Assembly: GCA_949130495.1 (NCBI GenBank)
Contig: OX422211.1
Span: 400,019,049-400,083,048 of the forward strand
Reading direction: 5' to 3'
From: Sambucus nigra
Lineage: Eukaryota; Streptophyta; Magnoliopsida; Dipsacales; Adoxaceae
DNA length: 64,000 nt
Below the pieces are notes generated by a model. The model had not been told where the DNA came from. It ran no database searches and was given only the letters and a program-made list of their open reading frames with translations. Positions 22,528 through 33,000 of this stretch are shown piece after piece; the stretch's first letter is position 1, and every line of letters begins with the position of its first letter. The translations under genes and the position numbers were made by a program.

Positions 22528-24840
22528 GTTGAACTTGTACTTTGGCTGGGGCCGACCCATCACCAGGAAGAGCTGTTTTGTCAAGTCTAGCATCGGTGAC
22601 TTCAACCTCATCCTAGAGGTTAGCAGCATCTTCATTCTTAGTAAACTCAAGAGGGCTTGTCTCTGTGGGAGAAACAACAACACTCTCAACCTCTCTCAGA
22701 GCCTGCAAAAGATGAGCATCACAGAAGTCGAGATCAACAAAGTATTCTGGGTATAAGCTCCAAAATTCACCACGTTTGAGGGTAGCCCATCGGACAACAA
22801 CCTTGATACCTCTCTCGAGATATTCAAAACTAAAATCTAAAAATTTATGAGACGTTTTGTACTTGGCATTGATATTATCTTTAGCCTCGGCCAATGCAGT
22901 CCTAACAGCCGCATCAATCTTTCTCCGAATGCTCTCATCCTTGGCCTTCAGAGCCTTGGTATGCTCCTCCTTCAGATGGCTAATCTGTTCTTCCTTCTCC
23001 TACAAATTCTTCTCAAACTTCTCAAGGTCAGCCCTTAGCCCAGTCTCCACTTTCTCGACATCCTTACCCTTTTGGATGATAGGCATCCTCTTTAGGGTCC
23101 AGTTGGCCAATCGGTGAAGAGAAACCACTCCCTGCAAAAAAAAGTTTAGATGCATAAATAATGATGTTTTAAGAAATGCAGAGACAACACTCCAAAAAAT
23201 AACTGGTTCATCAACGTACCTATACCGATCGATGTGAAGAAAACTCCACTAGTAGATGAACATCCAAAGATTGGAGAAAACTCTTGTTCTCCACGATATG
23301 GATTCCACCAATGGCATCAGCGACTTTCAAGCTGTGACCAATTACACTATCACTGATCTTCAGTTGAGATAGCCGAGTAGCCAAGGTGTCATTTGTAGAC
23401 ACTGGGATGGAACAGTGAGTGTGTTAGGTCTTATTTAGCTGAGAGGAAATAGGGTCAGTTGGATCTTTCCTCTTCTTGGAAATAGCATCGGCTTTTGTGG
23501 TGCCAAAATTCTTCTTCGTTTCAGCTGGAGGAGGTGCAATCTTACTACCTCGTCTATTAAGGAGTTTCACGAGATTGGCGAAAGACATTTCCCAAAGGTC
23601 GTTCAATATACCCTATTATCATTATGTAAAAATAAAAAATTTGAAAGTTAGTGAGTCAGATGTTTACAGTTATGAGACACAACTTGTAATAAATTGTTGA
23701 AACTTACAAAGTTTCGCTAAGGGTCCACACCTAAGCCTATTTAAGAAAGGTAGTAGGGGGTCATCAAATGTTCATACTGGATGAGAGAACCATCCTGGCC
23801 TGAATATGAAGTAAGTTAATGTCCTTATAATTGTCCTGGCTAAAACCAGGGTCGGCCTCTGCTGAAAGAGAGAATTTTAACCATCTTAGAGGGGTCCTCG
23901 GCTCACATGTTCCACAAGCCTGGTTTGGGCCGAACTCCCAGGCACTAGAGATAAAGAAATATCGGGGTTTCTAGTTATGGTTTGATGTCTCAGTGACTAT
24001 GAACATCTTATTTTCAGATTTTTTGGCTACAAAGTGGTAATAGTCTGGATGGTTCTTAGCAGATGAAGGAGTATAACAGCCGATAAAGACTCTAACTGGA
24101 AGGTCAGCATGGTGAACATCCTTCTAGAGAATGATGGCTTCGATCATTACCTTCCATGCATGCAGCGATAATTGGGAGGGAGCAAGGTATATGTAGGAAA
24201 TAATCGCTCGAATCATAGGATGGATGGGTAGACGAAAACCCAACTTGAACATGTGCTCGTAAATGAAGATCTCTCCATCTCGGCTATCAAATTCCCTCTC
24301 ATCCTTCAGTAGTTTCCTTAGGAATATTGAAGGACGAATCCCGTATACGTGTCTAAAAACTAAGAGGTCGAACTCAGTAACAGAACTTTCATACTTAGTA
24401 GCTATAAAGGTGTCCACATCACTTACTTCCTCATCGTCGTCATCATCAACCTCGGCCTCGGTATTGGTAGGGATACTAGAGGGAAACCTTTCAGCGAACT
24501 CAAACCTAGTTGCATCCGATAAGGGAATGGCATTCATCGGGGGAGGAAATGCAACACTAGGTCCTATAATTTCTATGGAGGCAAAATTGGGTGAAGGCCC
24601 ATCACCTTTAGAAGATGAGACGCGTGAAGAAACCTCCTCATCTTTATACACCCCATTTTGGTTGGGAGAATATTCTATAGCCTCCTCGTATGAGTCTACA
24701 GTGTTGACCGGGGAGGTGGGGATAGGGTATACGACAGATTATTCAGGCATAGGATCACAGACCTCGGCAGGCTCAGTGTATATAATAGCTAAAGGAGGTG
24801 GAAAAGTTGGACGAAGGGGGAACGCCTAGGCCTTTCAGGT
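22528..24840 (-). pseudogene. Antisense extra ORF of the Tat-like relic (putative gypsy-type transposon protein, PF04195-like)
   Basis: Read on the minus strand, a degenerate coding region runs from about 24840 down to 22528. The best part (24651-24124) has an acidic stretch (VDDDDDEEVSD), then RDGEIFIYEHMFKLGF, RLPIHPMIR and APSQLSLHAWKV. This resembles the plant family annotated as putative gypsy-type transposon (Transposase_28), in which a glycine-leucine-proline-rich stretch precedes LAPxQLxPNxW. Beyond a stop at 24124-24126 the same frame continues with DYYHFVAKK and RYFFISSAWEFG, as expected for that family. The C-terminal part (22894-22613) has a charged, coiled-coil-like run upstream and a short acidic tail. 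In-frame stops occur near 24742, 24126 and 23970. Antisense ORFs after pol are known in Grande and other Tat elements. Function unknown; not intact here. Confidence 0.72.
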
Positions 24841-25297
24841 CTCGGGTTGACCTAACTCAACCTTTTAATTTTGTCGAAGAACTTATCTAGATTTGGAAAC
24901 TCCTCTCCAAGTTTATACGGTGGTCGTAGCATTCGAGATACGAGACCACACTTTAAACAGTTGAACTAATAATAAATAATTATTAACACCTATATTAAAG
25001 ATCAAATGCTTGTAATTTGACAGGGTTTTGTATGAACACCAAGAACAATGATGGGAAGCTCACCGAACGTGGTGACCGGAGACTCACCGAAAAAAAATCA
25101 ACCACCAAGACCTAACTCACCCTCAGAACAACCTTGTAAAGCCTAACAACTACCTCAAAACCAATATCCTAGCCATAAAACCCCCAAACAGTGTAGGAAA
25201 GGGTCACCGAAAAGAGTAAAAAATGTCAAAAAAATGAAATAAAGGACTGATAAGCCAATAATGGAGAAATCAAGGGTAAAGAGTAGTACATGAGTGA
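24841..25297. other. Upstream region of the antisense ORF, no coding content
   Basis: AT-rich, with short repeats of CTCACCGAA near 25060-25090 and again GTCACCGAAAAG near 25203. It would be the leader of the antisense transcript if the TATA element at 25298-25310 is used. I see no gene. Confidence 0.4.
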
Positions 25298-25310
25298 GTT
25301 TATATATAGG
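25298..25310 (-). promoter_or_regulatory. Candidate TATA box for the antisense ORF
   Basis: The minus strand reads CCTATATATAAACTC, a good plant TATA element, about 460 bases upstream of the first clear coding traces of the antisense ORF and pointing at it. No initiator or transcript evidence is available from sequence alone. Confidence 0.4.
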
Positions 25311-25397
25311 GAATGAAATAAAGAAGGTAGGAGGCAACTTGGATTCACAAGTGGTGAAGCTAGAAAGGGACGAAAGGTGTGGAGGTTTTTATTTTGT

Positions 25398-25440
25398 AGA
25401 AAGAGAGTAAAAGAGGGAAAGAAAAGTGAAGGCGAGAGAA
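25398..25440 (+). promoter_or_regulatory. Purine-rich tract, possible polypurine tract of the Tat-like relic
   Basis: Forty-three bases are almost all A and G (only two T and one C), just upstream of the LTR-like region. A TG lies a few bases downstream (TTTTTTGGGG). If this is the polypurine tract, the LTR begins near 25448, not at 25618. Low-complexity chance is the alternative. Confidence 0.4.
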
Positions 25441-25617
25441 TATTTTTTGGGGCTTTTAAATATCAAAGCAATGATTGTGTACAGTTTCCAAGGTGCCTCA
25501 TCATGTCACCTCGAAACCCTAAGCGCGCATCCACCTTATTTGACTTGTCGCAGACGCTAGCCAATTGCTAGTGTGACAAGTGTCCCAAAGAAAACTCCTA
25601 TGCAACCAATTACTTAT

Positions 25618-26339
25618 AAATGACCTTTCATCGGCCGAGTTCATATACCCCTCAACCTCCTATGAACACAGAAGTGTAAGGTCTAGGGGTGGTTGATATC
25701 TCCAAAGTACACCTTCATAATCTGAGAAGCAACACCGTTTGATCAATACGCCGAGTCAATATAAGGGTCCAACCAGGGTCTACCTGATAAGGGTCAGCCT
25801 CATATGCATCACCCTCAGCCTCACTGACCACCGATATCAATAGTTGTCCAAGGGGCTCAACGAGAACTAGTTTTATACTCTGAGGTAGCCGATGTCAAGA
25901 GTGATAGCGATTTCCTAACCTCGACTGACCTGTTTAGCCGAGGTTTTACTTATGATGGCAAGCTCAATAGTCATCTCTGAGTCAACAACATCATACTCGG
26001 TCGGACCGAGGTTCCAGTGGATGACATCAAGTAGTCTGAGCATATGTGAGTACAAAAGTGACCAGGAACATGTGGACCAAATCGTTATGACTATATCATC
26101 CCCTCACGTGAGAGAATATTTGGTCATCATGATCTACATGTGGCACAGCCAGGTGTCCACACTAGGTAGTCTAAGATCTAACCATTAATGAAAATAACAT
26201 GCTTGGGGGGGTACATTACACCCCCTAAGAACTATATATATCTTGTATCTTCTTCCTTGTAAAGGATCGAGTAACTAAAACCCTAGCCGAAACTCTACTA
26301 AGTTGTGTTCTAGAGAGATAAATCTTGTAAACCAAGCCA
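25618..26339 (+). repeat. LTR of the Tat-like relic (left boundary uncertain)
   Basis: The first 443 bases (25618-26060) are repeated almost exactly at 26366-26808. The segment then runs through a TATA-like ACTATATATA at 26231-26240, CTAGCCGAAACTCTACTAAG, and ends CAAGCCA, followed at once by a PBS-like site. That order (upstream region, TATA, U5, PBS) is what a plus-strand LTR should show. The left edge is where similarity to the second copy begins, so the true LTR may start further left, near the purine tract. No matching LTR is seen at the 5' side of the relic near 10-12 kb. Confidence 0.65.
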
Positions 26340-26362
26340 TTAGTGCCCATTTGTTAGTGAAA
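26340..26362 (+). promoter_or_regulatory. PBS-like site after the Tat-like LTR
   Basis: TTAGTGCCCATTTGTTAGTG directly follows the LTR end CA. It looks like a decayed form of the TTGGCGCCGTCTGTGGG-type primer-binding region common in plant Tat elements, with mostly C-to-T and G-to-A changes. The comparison is from memory and by eye. Confidence 0.5.
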
Positions 26363-26365
26363 GTT

Positions 26366-26808
26366 AAATGACCTTTCATCGTCCGAGTTCATATACCCCT
26401 CAACCTCCTATGAACACAAAAGGGTAAGGTCTAGGGGTGGTTGACATCTCCAAAGTACACCTTCGTAATCTGAGAAGCAACGCCGTTTGATCAATACGCC
26501 GAGTTAATAGAAGGGTCCAACCAGGGTCTACCCGATAAGGGTCAGTCTCATATGCATCACCCTCGGGCTCACTGACCACCGATATCAATAGTTATCCAAG
26601 GGGCTCAATGAGAACTAGTTTTATACTCTGAGGTAGCCGATGTCAAGAGTGATCACGATTTCCTAACCTCGACAGACCTGTTTAGCCGAGGTTTTACTTA
26701 TGATGGCAAGCTCAATAGTCATCTCTGAGTCAACAACATCATACTTGGTCGGACCGAGGTTCCAGTGGATGACATCAAGTAGTCTGAGCATATGTGAGTA
26801 CAAAAGTG
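26366..26808 (+). repeat. Second, truncated copy of the Tat-like LTR
   Basis: A 443-bp near-identical direct repeat of 25618-26060 (offset 748 bp; for example TCGGCCGAG against TCGTCCGAG and AGTGATAGCGA against AGTGATCACGA). It stops at 26808. The next bases (TCTAGCCGAACCTC) resemble the U5 part of the first copy, so about 220 bp may be deleted inside this copy. It starts only a few bases after the PBS-like site, with no internal region between. Confidence 0.9.
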
Positions 26809-26956
26809 TAGGTTCTAGCCGAACCTCTTAATCTTCGGTGTTAATCTTCTTGGCCTCACCACCTTCTACATCAATTTGTTGTCTACTTATTTCCACCGTT
26901 GTACTCTTATTTTATTAGTTCACCACTATAAATGGGTGATACCAAATCTGGTATCA
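26809..26956. other. Junction between the Tat-like remnant and the outer gag relic
   Basis: About 150 bp probably containing the U5-like end of the truncated LTR and then the minus-strand sequence downstream of the outer gag. GGTATCA occurs as a small dyad at 26936-26955 (GATACCAAATCTGGTATC). The exact boundary could not be fixed. Confidence 0.4.
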
Positions 26957-28060
26957 TCACTTGCATGGGTGGCACTTGTTGAAATTAAGGAGGGTTACAG
27001 GTAGGGCAACATGTGAAGTAGGATTCATCGTAGCGTGTTGTTTCCCGTACCTAAAACCACGATGGTTCCTCCACGAAGGGTTGTATGCATTCCCGTGAGA
27101 GGCATTAAAATATCCCTTAAACTCTCCTATTGCTTCTACTTGCTTATTATACATGGCTTTGTAAGTGGGTATCATTAAACCTACCCTTGTTGGATGGCCC
27201 GCCTCTCTAGTAGCACGCACATACTATTTCATAACACGAGTGAATTCAGTAGTTTCTCTTAATCGAACATCGAGTATATCCTTCATACTTTTCTCAAACT
27301 GATTGAGTCGATGGTCTATCAAGGTCTCATTATTCAATTGGTATAGATTTGATGCAGCAGCAGTGGTGGATATTTGTCTAGGTTAATTTTGAGCATTAGG
27401 ATCAGAGGTGTCCCATGCTTGAGTAGTGTCGACGATATACTTAAGATGAGCCTCAGCATCATTCGCATCTAATTCCTAAAATGGTCTTTCGCTCATTGTT
27501 TGAACAAGTCATTTAGATGTTACAGTAAGCCCCTTATGGTAGAAAGACATTAGGTGATGTTTCTCAAATCCATGATGGGGTCAAGAATTAACAATATCTC
27601 GGGCGCTCCCAACACGGGTCTAATGGCTAATTATCTCATTGTAGAAAGGCTTGAATTTGATCCTTGATGGGAGTTTGTTTTATGTGGTGGAAATAAATTC
27701 AAGAGAAACTTTGACTGCATATCCTTCCATTATATAATAGAGTTCGGTGGTAAAGACCAAAGATATGTCATACCTTTATCCTCTAAGGAAAAAGGAAAAA
27801 TCCTTAAGTGAACGACATCTTGTGTGCAATCTTGATCATTAAAAGTTTCTAACGCCTCTTCGATTTCTTTGATATGGAGATATGGTTTCTTCGAATCCAT
27901 GTCGTGAAATGTTGGAAGAATTTGTATCATCCCATTATAGAAGTGGAACTGTCCTGCATTGTATGGAAGTCGAATGCATACAGGTGTCACAGTTCGCTCA
28001 GAAAATACGAGTTCCTTTATGGGACGATACGATAGGTTTCCCTCACCAGTACTGAAACTA
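26957..28060 (-). pseudogene. gag relic of the Athila-like retrotransposon
   Basis: The minus-strand frames spell a degenerate retrotransposon gag. The N-terminal side (27990-27730) has LPTFHDMDSKKPYLHIKEIE, then RIFPFSLEDKG and LPPNSI, matching the classic plant gag pattern (FHG..... PYLHL.EFEE ... L..FPFSLKDKA..WL..LPP.SI). It continues in the next frames with a KFL..FFPPHKT-like stretch and TQAWDTSDPN, and the C-terminal side (27220-26957) has NAYNPSWRNHRGFRYG, matching the usual NTYNPGWRNHPNF motif. Stops after 27730 and near 27390 and 27228, together with frame shifts, show decay. The protein would have formed the particle that packages the element's RNA. It sits just after the minus-strand PBS-like site, as gag should. 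Confidence 0.88.
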
Positions 28061-28420
28061 AAGATATCCTACATGGCTCTCTATTCTAATGGACTTAGAA
28101 TGCTCACTCAGTGTTCTAGAAGTGTGACTTAGTGTGTAACTTGTGATGGAGTTTGGAGGGATAGGAGGTGGAGCCCATAACTATGGAACACGAGGGGTAT
28201 GAGGGATATCGAAATTATACTCGATTATGTGATTTTTATGAATACTTATTGGAGTATTTTGAGGAGTTTGATCTTGATTTTGCATGAAACTTCTTTTGAG
28301 AGATGATTTCTTTTTGGATTTTTATTTTTCTGAATTTTTATGTATTTTTTTGGGCTTTTTAATTTAATAGTTTGGAATCAACTTTGGGTTTGAATCTACT
28401 AATCCTAAAGTCTACCTAAT
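28061..28420 (-). other. Leader region between PBS-like site and gag of the Athila-like element
   Basis: A non-coding leader of about 360 bp in the expected place. It is AT-rich with T-runs at 28310-28370. Nothing else is recognised. Confidence 0.45.
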
Positions 28421-28444
28421 TCCCCAGCAACAGCCCTAAAAACA
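28421..28444 (-). promoter_or_regulatory. PBS-like site of the Athila-like element
   Basis: The minus strand reads GGGCTGTTGCTGGGGA a few bases after the LTR end. Against the Athila-type primer region GGCGCCGTTGCCGGGGA, about 13 of 17 bases agree, with several of the changes being C-to-T or G-to-A. It fixes the element's orientation. Confidence 0.7.
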
Positions 28445-30066
28445 TGACAGGACCACAAATTTCAATCTAGTGTGCGTGCTATATAGGCTCAAGTCCAAGC
28501 CTGTCGCTCAAGTAATAATCCGACAAGATGGGATCGTCTCCATAGGGAATTAGGACGAATGATTATAACGACTGCAAAATAAACAATTAATCCTAAATTT
28601 GATTCTTGAAAAGAAATGACAATGTGATTAAGATGAACTGAATGACTACTAACTAAAAGTCAAGGAAATTTGAACTACTGACTAAACTAAGTGAACAAGA
28701 ATTAAATCTACTGTAGTGAATTAAATATGAATAAGGGAAAGATAGGTCAGGATACAATCCCCCAAACCCTAGTACATTTATTGGGTAGAATATTATCTTT
28801 TGAATTTGTGACTTAATTGAACCCAGTCTTTATTAATCCTAAGCATTACATATATGAGGGTAGTAGCCCGCATCATACGTAATCAAAGGTAAAAATAAAG
28901 CAGTGCCAAATAGCTAACATGCACATCGCATCCTTAAATGCCCCGGTTACCTACGACAAACGATGTTAAAAGGTCGACGGTGGTTGTGTTTACTACACAA
29001 CACGATTAATTTGAATTTCAATTCAAACCTTATATTCTACATAGGTAAATTACATCGGTTGGGTTCATGCACCCCAACCCTTAAAAACTTAGCTGGACGT
29101 GATTAAATTAAAAATTAACACAGATTCAGAAGTGTAGGAATTCATTGCCATGTGAAAAATTAGGAAGAAACTGGAATTAAGAATTGAAACTAAAATTGAA
29201 TAACTAATTAAACTAAACTATGAAAATAATTAAAGCCATAAATTAAATAATACTTACAATGATGGAATCTAGAATTAATGATTGAATCTTGAATTAATGT
29301 AGCAAAAGCTCTCCCAAAATTATCAAAAAGAGAACTCCCTAATGTCTAGAAATTAGTTGGAATCAATACTCTACAAAATTACAAGAGTTTGATCTAGATA
29401 AAAATATAATTTTGAAAAATATAACATAGAAATTTACCGCCCAGATCGGTCGGGCCTGGTACATAGGTTCGATCGGGTGAATACTGGATCGGTTTGTTTT
29501 TGTTAGAAATCGGATCGGTCTGGCCTTTCAATCTCTGGAGGAAATTTTTAGCTTCCGAACCGAACCATTTTAGGGGATAATCGGATTGGTACAATTTTGC
29601 ATTTTATTTTCGAACTTGACCTCCTACGAACCGGATAGTTTCTTCTTCATACCTGATCGGTCCGAAGGTCTTTTTCTCTTTGCTCTGGCGGTGATGTTCT
29701 CTTATCTTTGAGGATTAATAACTTTTGATCTGTGATACAGATTTGGACGTCGTTTCATACTACTTTCTTATAGACTCGAGGTCCTTAACTTTCATGTTGG
29801 TTCCTCTTCACAACTCTAGACATAAAATTACTTATTTTCCCTCTGACATTCGTTCATTTCTTTTGTTCCTTGATTTCTTGGTTTTGAGTTTCCTGTTCTC
29901 TTGTATAAAATACTTATAAAAAGCATAAAGAATACACAAAACTTGATGTACTCTATAGTAAATGTCAGTAGCAAGGATATGAGATATATCAATTCATTTT
30001 ACCCATTACGAGGTGATAAAAGCCTCTAAATTAAAGGGATTAATCGGAAGAATTTATGCCTAATCA
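28445..30066 (-). repeat. 5' LTR of the Athila-like element (right copy)
   Basis: Homologous along its length to 8330-9937, with small insertions such as GAGGGTAGTAGCCCGCATCA near 28856. TG...CA ends. Directly after its last base the satellite monomer left at 8329 resumes. Confidence 0.88.
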
Positions 30067-33000
30067 GCGGTCTTTTGTGTTTTCAACCTCTAATGGCATG
30101 TTTCAAAGCCCGAGTCTAGATATTTTCTAATTATCGTCACATTGTAAAATTGAGGGTCCCGTGACCACGCGGTTACTTCCAACGAGTAACATTTGTCTCG
30201 TGCGAGGTGTTCGTGTCTCTCAATGGGCCATTTGGAGCGTGTTTTGGGTTTTCACCTTCTAGCTACAAGTTTTTAAGCCTAAGTCTAGATACTTTCAAAT
30301 TATCATCATATTCTCAAATGGAGTGTCCTGTGACCACACGGTTAGTTCCAACAAGTTACATTAGTCCCGTGCGAGGTGTTTGTGCCCCTTACGGGGCCGT
30401 TTGAGGGGTGTTTTATATTGTCTCCCTTTAACGACATGCTTTGAAGCCTAATTCTAGATATTTTGAAATTACGATCACATTATCAAACATGGGGTCATCT
30501 GACCATGTGGTTAGTTCCTACGAGTTACATTAGTCCCGTGCGAGGTGTTCCGACCTCACCAAGGGCCGTTGAGGGAGTGTTTTAGGTTTTTTACCTCTAT
30601 CATCATATTATCAAATTACAAGTATCGTGACCACAAGATGAGTTCCTATGAGTTACCTTGGTCTCGTGAAAGGTTTTCTACTTCTCACGGTCCCGTTTGG
30701 GGGATGTTTCGGCTTTTTGCCCTCTAATAGCATATTTGTAAGCCTAAGTCTGTATATATACAAATTATACGCATATTCTCAAACCCAGAGTTCTGGTACC
30801 ATGCGATCAGTTCCTCCTAGTTACATTGGTCCCATGTGAGGTGTCCATGCCTCTCACGACATCGTGGGGGGGGGGGGGCTTCGTCTCTCTCGAATGACAT
30901 GTCTTTAATCCTAAGTCTTGGTATTTTCAAATTATCGTCATATTCTCAAACGGGGGATCCCATGACCACACGGTTAGTTCCTACGAGTAACATTGGACCC
31001 ATGCGAGGGGTCCGTGCCTCTCACCAGGCCATGTGGAGAGTGTTTTAGGTTTTTACCCTCTAATGGAATGTTTTTAAGTCCGAGTCTACATATTTTCAAA
31101 TTATCATGATATTCTCACACCGGGACCACGTTGTTAGTTATTGCTAGTTACATTGGTCCCGTGCGAGGTGTTCGTTCCTTTCATGGGGCCATTTGGGGGT
31201 GTTTTGGATTTTCTTCCTCTAATAGAATGTTTTGAAGCTTGAGTCTACGTATTTTTAAATTGTAGTCATATTTTGAAGTGGTGTGTCCCATGATAACGTG
31301 ACCAGTTTCTAAGAGTTACATCGGTCTCGTGCGAGGTGTTCGGGGCTCTCACGGAGTCGTTTGGGGGGTGTTTTGGGTTTACTCCATCTAATAACTTATT
31401 TTTAAGCCTAAGTAGATATATTTTCAAACTATCCTCATATTATCAAACTTAGGGTCCCATGATGACATGATCAGTTCCTACGAGTTGCATTGGTCCCGTG
31501 CAAGGCGTTTTGTCTTTCATGGGGCCGTTTCTGGGGTCTTTGGAGTTTTCGCCCTGTAATAGCATATTTTTAAACCAAACTCCAGATATTTTAAAATTAT
31601 CATCACATTATCAAACGGTGGTTCCATGACCATGTGATTAGTTCCAACAAGTTAGATTGGTCCCGTGCAAGGTGTCCGTTCCTCTCACGGGGCCGTTTAG
31701 GGTGTGTTTTAGGTTTTTTCCGTCTAACCGCATATTTTAATGCCTACGTCTGGATATTTTCAAATTATCATCATATTCACAAATCAAAATCCCGGGACCA
31801 CATGATTAGTTCCTACGAGTTACATTCGTCCTGTGACAGGTGTTTGTGCCTCTCACGGGGCCGTTTGGGGTGTGTTTTCAGTTTTCTCCCTCTAACGACA
31901 TGTCTTAATGCCTAAGTCTAGATATTTTCAAATTATCATAATATTACCAACCCGGGGGTCTCCTGACCAAGTGATTAGTTCCTACGAGTTACATTGGTGC
32001 CGTGCAATGTGTACATGCCTCCTAAAGGGCCGTTTTGGGGGTGTTTTGAGTTTTTACCCTCTAGCGACACATTTTGAAGGCTAAGACTAGATATTTTCAA
32101 ATTATCATCAAATTCTCAAATCAGGGGTCCCGTGACCATGCGGTCGGTTCCTGCAAGTTATAAGGGTCCCGTACGTGGTGTTCGTGCCTCTCATGGGGTT
32201 GTTTTGAGTTTTCACCATCTAAAAGCATGATTGTAATCACATATCAAGATATTTTCAAATTATCACCATATTCTTAAACCGAGTGTCTTGTGATCGCACG
32301 ACCAATTCCTACTATTTACATTGGCCTCGTGCGAGGTGTCCCGTGCGAGGTGTCCGTCTTCCTCACAGGGCCGTTTGGAAATGTTTTCGGTTTGCCACTT
32401 CTAACGACATATTTTGAATCCCATGTCTAGATATTTTCAATATGTCAGCATATTCTGAAACATGTCATTAGAGGGTCAAAATGTCTGGAGTGTTTTGTTT
32501 TTTTTTTCATGTAAGGGCATGTTTTTAAGCTTATGTCTTGATATTTTGAAATTACCATTATATTGTCAAACTGGGGGTTTCGTGACCATGCAGTTAGTTG
32601 CTTCTAGTTACATTGGTCCCATTAGAGGTGTTCGGGCCTCTTACGAGGGAATTTGGGTAGTTTTTTTAATGTTTTTTGGCCCTGTAATGGCATGTGTTGA
32701 AACTTAAGTCTAGATATTTATAAATTATAATCATATTCCCAAACTAAAAGTCATGTGGCTATGCGATCAGTTCCTTCGAGTTAAATTGGTACCATGTGAG
32801 GTGTTCGTACCTCACACAGGTCCATTTTGGGGGTGTTTTTGGTTATCACCCTTTAATGGCATGTTTTTAAGCATAAGTCTAGATATTTTATAATTATCGT
32901 CATATTCTCAAATTGGGAGTCCAGTGACCACATGGTCAGTTCCTTCGAGTTACATTTGTCCCGTGCTAGGTGTTCGTGCCTTCACGGGGCCGTTTGGGGA

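Larger units (their letters stand above)
8330..30066 (-). mobile_element. Athila-like Ty3/gypsy LTR retrotransposon carrying nested elements (~21.7 kb)
   Basis: Two direct repeats of about 1.6 kb (8330-9937 and 28445-30066) with TG...CA ends bound the element, which interrupts one satellite monomer. The orientation is minus: next to the right LTR, read on the minus strand, is a PBS-like site related to the TTGCCGGGGA type used by Athila-class elements, followed by a gag relic, and next to the left LTR is a G-rich polypurine-like tract. The flanking 5-mers are GAGGG (8325-8329) and GCGGT (30067-30071), at best a decayed target duplication. The LTRs are clearly diverged (roughly four of five bases match by eye), so the insertion is old. 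No Athila pol is visible; the centre is occupied by a plus-strand Tat-like relic with further insertions. Confidence 0.85.

Noticed and set aside
24263..24829. 188-residue plus-strand ORF
   Set aside because: It is the antisense shadow of the minus-strand relic, which has family-like motifs; the plus frame is serine-rich without any recognisable domain.
8325..30071. GAGGG / GCGGT as a target-site duplication of the Athila-like element
   Set aside because: Only three of five bases agree. The boundaries are supported by the LTR ends and monomer continuity, not by this pair.
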